From: Streptomyces californicus
Lineage (GTDB): Bacteria; Actinomycetota; Actinomycetes; Streptomycetales; Streptomycetaceae
Assembly: GCF_000717645.1 (NCBI RefSeq)
Contig: NZ_JNZZ01000008.1
Location: forward strand, 248,001 to 312,000
Direction of reading: 5' to 3'
Length of the DNA: 64,000 nt
Part shown: positions 58,287 through 64,000 of the stretch, one piece after another
How positions within the stretch are numbered: the first letter of the stretch is position 1
Layout: each line of letters begins with the position of its first letter
Position numbers and translations under genes: made by a program
Notes under the pieces: generated by a model
Seen by the model: the letters and a program-made list of their open reading frames with translations, nothing else
Told to the model about the DNA's origin: nothing
The model's database searches: none

Positions 58287-58423
58287 ATGTCCACCGGACT
58301 CCCGGCGACATCGATAACTCTAGCCCACCTGTCGCCGGAGGCGAAATCCGCTTTCTTCTGGGCTCGCGTCCGCCCGGTGCCGGGGGCCGACGGGAGATCG
58401 GCCGCCGGGCCGGCCGGCGGGGC

Positions 58424-59362
58424 TCAGGTCTTCGGTGCCAGGGTCAGCAGGGTCGCCTCCGGGGGGCAGGCGAAGCGGACCGGGGTGTAGCGGTTGGTGC
58501 CGCAGCCCGCGGAGACGTGGAGGTAGGCGCGGCGGTCGCCGACCGTGTGGCTCGACAGGCCCTTCACCCGGTCCGTGTCCAGGTCGCAGTTGGTGACCAG
58601 GGCTCCGTAGAAGGGGATGCACAGCTGGCCGCCGTGCGTGTGGCCCGCCAGGATCAGGGGGTAGCCGTCGGCGGTGAAGGCGTCCAGGGAGCGCAGGTAC
58701 GGGGCGTGGACCACGCCGATGGAGAGGTCGGCGCCGGACTCGGGGCCGCCCTCGACCTCGGCGTACCGGTCCCGCTTGATGTGCGGGTCGTCCAAGCCGG
58801 TGAAGGCCAGTTCCATGCCGTCGAGCTTCAGTCGGCCCCGGGTGTTCGTCAGGTTCAGCCAGCCCGCCTCGTCGAAGGCGTCGCGCATCGGCTCCCACGG
58901 GTTGTGGACGACGCCGACCGCGGGGGCGTTGCCGTTCAGGCCGTGCTTGCCCTGGACCTTCTCCAGCAGATAGCGGGCCGGGTTGCGCAGCTTCGGGCCG
59001 TAGTAGTCGTTGGAACCGAAGACGTACACCCCCGGGAACTCCATCAGCGGGCCCAGGGCGTCGAGCAGCTCCGGCACCGCGTCCGGGTCCGAGAGGTTGT
59101 CGCCGGTGTTCACCACGAAGTCGGGGCGCAGCCCGGCGAGCGACTGCAGCCACGCGCGCTTCTTGCGCTGACCGCTCACCATGTGGATGTCGGAGACCTG
59201 GAGCACGCGCAGCGGGCGTGCCCCATGCGGGAGCACCGGGACGGTGATCCGTCGCAGGCGGAACGAGCGGGCCTCGAACCCGGCGGCGTAGGCCAGTCCG
59301 GCGGCGCCCACCGCCGCGCCGACTGCCGTGACTTTCAGGGGTACTCCGTAGCGTGCGCGCAT
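58424..59362 (-). CDS. membrane-anchored metallophosphoesterase
   Basis: 312 aa. An uncleaved N-terminal TM or signal anchor (about 9-28) is followed by a calcineurin-like phosphoesterase: VLQVSDIHM (D-x-H), VVNTGDNLSD, FGSNDYY (variant of GNHD), and GHTHGGQLCIPFYG. Related YkuE-type enzymes act on membrane lipids or extracytoplasmic phosphoesters. Part of the conserved block with YqeY, PBP and wblA; divergent from the YqeY gene. Confidence 0.94.
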   Translation of the reverse strand: MRARYGVPLKVTAVGAAVGAAGLAYAAGFEARSFRLRRITVPVLPHGARPLRVLQVSDIHMVSGQRKKRAWLQSLAGLRPDFVVNTGDNLSDPDAVPELLDALGPLMEFPGVYVFGSNDYYGPKLRNPARYLLEKVQGKHGLNGNAPAVGVVHNPWEPMRDAFDEAGWLNLTNTRGRLKLDGMELAFTGLDDPHIKRDRYAEVEGGPESGADLSIGVVHAPYLRSLDAFTADGYPLILAGHTHGGQLCIPFYGALVTNCDLDTDRVKGLSSHTVGDRRAYLHVSAGCGTNRYTPVRFACPPEATLLTLAPKT

Positions 59363-59442
59363 GTGTCCATCGTCGCAGACCGGGCCGGGCCGCCCGGAAA
59401 ACCGGTGGGCGGCACCGGGCCCGTACCTGTCACAATCACGGC

Positions 59443-59907
59443 ATGACCACGCTCAAGTCCAAGCTCAAGGAAGACCTCCACGCCGCCATGAAGGCGCGCG
59501 ACGAGCTGACCTCGTCCACCCTTCGGCTCACCCTCACCGCGATCACGAAGGAAGAGGTCAGCGGCACGTCGGCGCGCGAGCTCTCCGACGACGAGGTGCA
59601 GAAGGTGATCGCCAAGGAGGCGAAGAAGCGCCGAGAGGCGGCGGAGGCGTTCGCCCAGGGCGGTCGGACCGAGCAGGCCGAGCGGGAGAAGGCGGAGGGC
59701 CAGATCCTCGACGGTTACCTCCCCAAGCAGCTCACCGACGACGAGCTGCACGCGATCGTGGCGTCCGCCGTCGAGGAGGCGAAGGCCGCCGGGGCCGAGG
59801 GGCCGCGTGCGATGGGCGCCGTCATGAAGATCGTCAACCTCAAGGTCGCCGGGCTCGCCGAGGGCGGCCGGGTCGCCGCCGCGGTGAAGCAGCGCCTCGC
59901 CGGCTGA
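59443..59907 (+). CDS. GatB/YqeY domain protein
   Basis: 154 aa, soluble helical protein: KSKLKEDLHAAMKARDELTS, ITKEEVSG, VIAKEAKKRREAAEAFAQGG, ILDGYLPKQLTDDEL. The YqeY family is homologous to the tail domain of GatB and is thought to act on tRNA, but its role is not settled. ATG 59443 without a strong ribosome site. Convergent with the PBP gene. Confidence 0.94.
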   Translation: MTTLKSKLKEDLHAAMKARDELTSSTLRLTLTAITKEEVSGTSARELSDDEVQKVIAKEAKKRREAAEAFAQGGRTEQAEREKAEGQILDGYLPKQLTDDELHAIVASAVEEAKAAGAEGPRAMGAVMKIVNLKVAGLAEGGRVAAAVKQRLAG

Positions 59908-60238
59908 GCCGACACTGCGGGCCCCGGCCGACGCCGCGAGCCTCGGCCGAGCTGAGCTCCGGTCGGGCTGAGCCCCGGCCGAGCTGGGCCCCGGCCGAGC
60001 GAGCACACCGTGGGCCCACGGCCGAGCGGGCATGGGGAAGCGTCCCAGTCGAGCGGGCACGGGGAAGCGCGCCGACCCGGCACAGCGAACGGAAAGCGCG
60101 CCGGAGCCGCCGAGCGGGCACGGGGAAGCGTCCCAGCCGAGCGGCTACGGGGAAGCGCGCCGACCCGGCACACCGAACGGAAAACGCGCCGGAGCCGCAG
60201 GGCACAGCAAGCGGGAAGCGCGCCGACCCGGGCACAGC
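59908..60238. repeat. 88-bp tandem repeat after the YqeY gene
   Basis: GGGGAAGCGTCCCAG starts at 60034 and 60122, an 88-bp period; two full copies and a third partial to about 60238, with internal GGGGAAGCG sub-repeats. Short GCCGAGCTG-type repeats precede it from about 59940. Noncoding. Confidence 0.75.
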
Positions 60239-60286
60239 AAAGGGGTGGGCGCCCCGGTCCGTCACGACCGGGGCGCCCACCCCTTT
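60239..60286. terminator. strong bidirectional terminator
   Basis: Perfect 21-bp arms (60239-60259 with 60266-60286) and a 6-nt loop, flanked by AAA/TTT, between the convergent YqeY and PBP genes. Confidence 0.92.
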
Positions 60287-60309
60287 CCGCTTCCGTGCTT
60301 CCCCGCCGG

Positions 60310-62565
60310 TCAGGGGCCCTCGCGGCCGCCGCCCCGGCCCGGGCCGCCGATCATGCCGTCCGGGAGCTGGATGTCGGGGAACCGGTTGCCGCCGCCGGGC
60401 TTGCGGTCCTCGCGGCCCCCGTCCCCGTCACCATCCCCGTCCTCGTTGCCGCGGCCGCGGTCCCGGTCGCCCTTCTCCCCGTCCCCCTTCTCCTTGCCGC
60501 GAGGCACGGAGACGGTGTTGAACCCGGGGGTCTCGGAGGCGTCCAGCGCCCCGGTCATCGCGATGCGCCAGATCGGGCCGGGCAGGCAGCCGCCGCAGAC
60601 CTTGTCGTAGTACTGGCCACCGATGGTGACGCCGAACATCGAGCTCTTCTCGCCGATGTCGTCGCCGACCCACACCGCGGTGGAGAGGTTCGGGGTGTAC
60701 CCGACGAACCAGGCGTCCTTGCGGTCGTTCGTCGTACCGGTCTTGCCCGCGTTGTCCCGGTCGCTGAGTCCGGCCTGCGTACCGGTGCCGTCCTCCACCA
60801 CGCCCTTGAGCATCTGGTTGATGGTGTCCGCGGTCTTCTCGCTCATCGCCCGCGAGCAGGACGTCTTCGGCACCCGGAGCTTCTTGCCCTGCGGGTCCTT
60901 GATGGACGCGATGGCGACCGGCGTGCAGTAGGTGCCCCGGTTGGCGAACGCGGCGTACGCGCCGGCCATGGAGAGCGGGGTGCTCACCTCGCCGCCGAGG
61001 GTGATCGAGGGGTACTCCCCGATCTTCTTGCCGTCACCGCGTTCGTAGCCGAGTTTCTTGGCCATCTCGACGGTCTCGCAGAGGCCGGCCTTCTGCTCCA
61101 GCATCGCGAAGTAGGTGTTGATGGACTTGCCGAGCGCGCTGGTCATGTCCCAGCTGCCCTTCTCGGACTCCAGCTCGTTCTGGAGCTTCCAGGGCGCGTG
61201 GCCCGCCGGGGCGCCGGAACAGTTTCGGAAGTCGCGCTCCTCCAGCGTCATCTTCCAGTCCGAGGAGAACGACGTCTCCGGGCCGATGCCCTTCTCCAGC
61301 GCCGCCGCGGCGGTGAACGGCTTGAACGTCGAGCCGACCTGGAAGCCGTAGGTGCTGCCGCCCATCTTGTTGCTGACGGAGAGGTTCAGCACGGTCTCGT
61401 TCTGCTTCTGGTCCAGGCCGTACGGGCGGGACTGGCCCATCGAGAGGATCTTGCCGCTGCCCGGCTGGACCTGCACCACGGACGCCGCGAACTTGTCGTC
61501 CTTGTTGACCTTCGCGGTGGCCGCCTCGTTCGCCGCCTGCTGGGCGCGCGGGTCCAGCGTGGTCCGGATGGTCAGACCGCCGAGGTTCCAGAGCTTGGCC
61601 CGGTCCTCCTCGGTCTTGCCGAACACGGGGTCGGTGAGGATCGTCTTGCGTACGTAGTCGCAGAAGAAGCCGGAGCCGCTGACGGCGGTGATGCAGCCGT
61701 TCTTCGGGCGGGACACCTTCAGCTTGATGGGCGTCTCCATGGCCTTGTCGGCCTCGGCCTGGGAAATGCTGTCGACCGCGGCCATCCGCGCCAGCACGGT
61801 GTTGCGGCGCTTGGTCGCCTCCTCCGTGTCGTTGACGGGGTCGTAGCGGCTCGGCGACTGGACGATGCCGGCGAGCAGCGCGGCCTCTTCCAGCTTGAGG
61901 TCCTTGGCGTGCTTGGAGAAGTAGCGCTGGGACGCGGCCTCGATGCCGTACGCCTGCTGCCCGAAGAACGTGATGTTGAGGTAGTTCTCCAGGATCTTCT
62001 TCTTGCCGAGCTCCTCCTCGACCTGGATCGCGTACTTCAGCTCGCGGACCTTGCGGCCGAGCGTCTGCTGCGTGGCCTCAGCGACCTTCTCCGGGTCGTC
62101 GCCCGCCTCCTCGACGAAGACGTTCTTCACGTACTGCTGGGTGAGGGTCGACGCGCCCTGCGCGGTCCCGCCCGCCTGTACGTTCCGGTTCATCGCGCGC
62201 AGGATGCCCTTGAGGTCCACCGCGCCGTGCTCGTAGAAGCGGGAGTCCTCGATCGCGATGATCGCGGACTGCATGTACGGCGAGATCTCCTTGAGCGGGA
62301 CGACCGTGCGGTCCCGGGAGTACACCGTGGCGATGGTGCCGCCGTCGCGGTCCTGGATCGTGGTCCGCTGGCTGAGCGGCGGAGTCTTGAGGTTGGAGGG
62401 GATCTCGTCGAAGCCTTCGACCGTCCCCTTCGCGGCGAGCCCCAGCGCTCCGGCTGCTGGCAGCGCGATGCCTGCCAGTACAGCTCCGGAGAGCGCGGCG
62501 ACACCGAGGAACTTGGCGGCCTGCTGGGTCGTGGTGAGACCCCCGCCCGAGCGCTTTTTTGGCAT
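60310..62565 (-). CDS. bifunctional penicillin-binding protein (class A)
   Basis: 751 aa. Cytoplasmic N-terminus, TM anchor (about 15-40), GT51 glycosyltransferase (catalytic Glu in IEDSRFYEHGAVDLKG, STLTQQYVKNVF), and transpeptidase with SxxK in GSTFKPFTA and KTGTTNDRKDAWFVGY. Gly/Asp/Arg-rich C-terminal tail after the last strand, no PASTA. Polymerises and crosslinks peptidoglycan. Lies next to wblA as in other streptomycetes. ATG 62565. Confidence 0.97.
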   Translation of the reverse strand: MPKKRSGGGLTTTQQAAKFLGVAALSGAVLAGIALPAAGALGLAAKGTVEGFDEIPSNLKTPPLSQRTTIQDRDGGTIATVYSRDRTVVPLKEISPYMQSAIIAIEDSRFYEHGAVDLKGILRAMNRNVQAGGTAQGASTLTQQYVKNVFVEEAGDDPEKVAEATQQTLGRKVRELKYAIQVEEELGKKKILENYLNITFFGQQAYGIEAASQRYFSKHAKDLKLEEAALLAGIVQSPSRYDPVNDTEEATKRRNTVLARMAAVDSISQAEADKAMETPIKLKVSRPKNGCITAVSGSGFFCDYVRKTILTDPVFGKTEEDRAKLWNLGGLTIRTTLDPRAQQAANEAATAKVNKDDKFAASVVQVQPGSGKILSMGQSRPYGLDQKQNETVLNLSVSNKMGGSTYGFQVGSTFKPFTAAAALEKGIGPETSFSSDWKMTLEERDFRNCSGAPAGHAPWKLQNELESEKGSWDMTSALGKSINTYFAMLEQKAGLCETVEMAKKLGYERGDGKKIGEYPSITLGGEVSTPLSMAGAYAAFANRGTYCTPVAIASIKDPQGKKLRVPKTSCSRAMSEKTADTINQMLKGVVEDGTGTQAGLSDRDNAGKTGTTNDRKDAWFVGYTPNLSTAVWVGDDIGEKSSMFGVTIGGQYYDKVCGGCLPGPIWRIAMTGALDASETPGFNTVSVPRGKEKGDGEKGDRDRGRGNEDGDGDGDGGREDRKPGGGNRFPDIQLPDGMIGGPGRGGGREGP

Positions 62566-63247
62566 GGGGGCAGCCTAACCAGTTGTGATGAACGTTTCGT
62601 AGGAGCAAGGGCCCATCGGAGCGTTCGCGTACCAGACCGTGACATCCGAGTGGGCCGGTCGGCCGATCGGCCCGCTGTCGGCCGTCTGTCGGCGGGGTCT
62701 TCTCGCCCGTCTCGCCCTGACCTGTTCCGGGGAATCGACGGTCACCTCTGCGACCACTTCCGCGCACCCGCGTCATCGGGAAGCGCCGGACGTGCGGGCA
62801 AGCGGGCGTGCGGCGGCTACCTTCCCATTCGCCGGACAGGCGGGCAGGCGTTGGCCTAAGCTGCTCTCAACTGTCACAGCAGTCCGGTTGCGTAGCAAGT
62901 CCCCTGCCACCCCATGCGCATCTTCTGGTCATTCTTCGTCTGACCGATGAACAACCGCATCGCCCTTCATCCCGACAACGAGGCGCTCCCGAAATCGCCT
63001 TGTATGTCGGGAGAAGTCCCTTGCGATTCATGTGCACTGTCCATTTTTCGCAGGGATAGTCGCGCATGTCCTCCGCTCACTCCCCTGGGTGATCTGCCGC
63101 ATACGCATAGTCCGTTCGGACCATTCAAGATTGGGCCCGAAGGGGGTGTTGTGCTGTCCCGGCCTTCCGTAACGTCCACGACTGGCAGCGGTGAATATGC
63201 CGCTGCCGCCGTGGGGGAGCCTCGATTCGGGAGAGGACGGCGCCGGC
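62566..63247. other. long regulatory gap between PBP and wblA
   Basis: 682 nt. Lower GC than its surroundings in 62870-63130. Includes short inverted repeats but no ORF or RNA gene I can support. Probably carries the extended promoter region of wblA, a developmentally regulated gene, and the PBP promoter on the other strand. Confidence 0.5.
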
Positions 63248-63598
63248 ATGGGCTGGGTAACCGACTGGAGTGCGCAGGCAGCCTGCCGCACTACCGATCC
63301 GGATGAACTGTTCGTACAAGGGGCAGCGCAGAACAGAGCCAAGGCGGTGTGCACCGGATGCCCGGTGCGGACCGAGTGCCTGGCCGACGCGCTGGACAAT
63401 CGCGTCGAGTTCGGCGTGTGGGGCGGCATGACGGAGCGGGAACGCCGTGCGCTGCTGCGCCGCCGGCCGACCGTCACGTCCTGGCGCCGACTGCTGGAGA
63501 CCGCGCGCAGCGAGTACGAGCGGTCGACCGGCATCCTGCCCGGAGTCATCGGGCTGGAGGACGAGGAGCTGCACGAGACGTACGCCGCGGCGGGGTAG
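63248..63598 (+). CDS. wblA: WhiB-like iron-sulfur regulator WblA
   Basis: 116 aa. Four Cys ligands for a [4Fe-4S] cluster: AACRTTDP, VCTGCPVRTEC; the WhiB turn GVWGGMTERER and a basic C-terminal stretch RRALLRRRPTVTSWRRLLE. Sequence and its PBP neighbour identify WblA, a global factor that promotes aerial development and represses antibiotic production. ATG 63248 follows GGAGAGGA. A GTG at 63191 is an alternative. Confidence 0.95.
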   Translation: MGWVTDWSAQAACRTTDPDELFVQGAAQNRAKAVCTGCPVRTECLADALDNRVEFGVWGGMTERERRALLRRRPTVTSWRRLLETARSEYERSTGILPGVIGLEDEELHETYAAAG

Positions 63599-63798
63599 GC
63601 GCAGGCTGCCGACGGGAGCACGGGTGGGCGCGGACCGTCGGCGAGCGGCGGACCGCCGGGAAGAGCACGGATACGGGTAGGCGCGGGCGCCGCCGCCGAG
63701 TCCGGTCCGCACGCGGGCCGCGCACCGACGGCGCGCCGGGCCCCGTCCATGCCAGGGCGCGCCGGAGCGCCGTCCATGTCCGGGCGGGCCGTTGGCCG

Positions 63799-64000
63799 TT
63801 ACGCCGCTCCGGCCGGGGCCGGTGCGGAACCGCCCGCGAGACGGTGGCCGATGGCCCGGAGGCCGTCCAGATCGTGTACGTCGCCGGGCAGCGCCGCCAC
63901 GGCCGTCACCGCCACCTCGGGGTGGAGCGCGGTGAACTGGTCGCGGGTGCGTTCCTCGCGGGCGACGACCTGCATACGCTCGGCGTGCAGGCGCAGCAGA
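63799..64000 (-). CDS. ArsA-type ATPase, C-terminal end only
   Basis: The last 66 codons of a leftward gene that enters from the right edge (…LHAERMQVVAREERTRDQF, then ALPGDVHDLDGLRAIGHRLA, stop TAA). PALPxDVHDLDGLR endings are typical of the anion-transporting ATPase pair that lies next to wblA in Streptomyces. Too short for more; the ATPase motifs lie outside. Confidence 0.7.
   Translation of the reverse strand, partial: LLRLHAERMQVVAREERTRDQFTALHPEVAVTAVAALPGDVHDLDGLRAIGHRLAGGSAPAPAGAA

Noticed and set aside
60010..62859. 949-codon plus-strand frame
   Set aside because: Antisense of the PBP gene, whose catalytic motifs are unambiguous.
62566..63190. Small genes in the wblA upstream region
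   Set aside because: Open frames there are short, mutually overlapping and without third-position GC bias; treated as regulatory sequence.

Overview
The window is high-GC actinobacterial DNA and almost certainly from a Streptomyces chromosome. Coding sequence has strong third-position GC bias and frequent GTG/TTG starts. Recognisable markers include wblA, an AfsA-type gamma-butyrolactone (GBL) synthase with a cognate TetR receptor, DasR-type chitinase promoters, a Ser/Thr kinase with extracellular domain, and conserved housekeeping blocks (purA; YbaB-recR-lysC-asd; metG; PBP-wblA).

Layout. 1-5.3 kb: end of purA, two tandem GH19 chitinases each behind a near-identical direct-repeat promoter, and a PucR-type regulator. 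5.4-10.5 kb: a small membrane protein, a TetR gene, then two rightward units (DsbA-like/old-yellow-enzyme pair; nucleoside deaminase plus a paired SMR exporter). 10.6-14.2 kb: a GBL signalling block (SDR, HAD-like protein, GBL receptor, divergent AfsA synthase) with two matching operator sequences. 14.3-20.6 kb: a leftward non-modular biosynthetic operon (stand-alone adenylation enzyme, carrier protein, ectoine-synthase-like cupin, acyl-CoA dehydrogenase, transglutaminase-like protein, Asp/Glu racemase-fold protein lacking its cysteines, 80-aa protein, PPTase). 20.9-22.6 kb: a MarR regulator and a DDE-less IS701-like protein. 22.7-27.9 kb: TetR, two enzyme-fold genes with eroded active sites, and a TetR/MFS divergon. 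28-36 kb: kinase, P450, DJ-1/MarR pair, aminotransferase, GntR and a hypothetical protein. 36.4-49.9 kb: the SLATT-YbaB-recR-DUF5063 and lysC-asd-sigma segments, with accessory genes between. 50-58 kb: S9 peptidase, methyltransferase, NTF2-fold protein, SGNH hydrolase, metG, a nuclease/RAMA-like/alkyltransferase-like fusion and tRNA-Pro(CGG). 58.4-64 kb: conserved metallophosphoesterase, YqeY, class A PBP, wblA and the end of an ArsA-type ATPase.

How the parts may work together. A 16-bp palindrome, TTGCWTGNNCAWGCAA, recurs at six places: in or at the promoters of the DsbA/OYE pair, the deaminase/SMR unit and the biosynthetic operon, and upstream of the MarR gene. I infer one MarR-controlled regulon uniting biosynthesis, redox tailoring and export. 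The GBL block supplies a second control layer: two 24-bp operators match each other 19/24, and a weaker third copy lies before the TetR gene at 22.7 kb. A consensus Crp site precedes the biosynthetic promoter. Several proteins in this area keep their fold but lack catalytic residues, which suggests repurposing. This accessory zone, roughly 5-27 kb, is the most novel part of the window; the rest is largely Streptomyces core.
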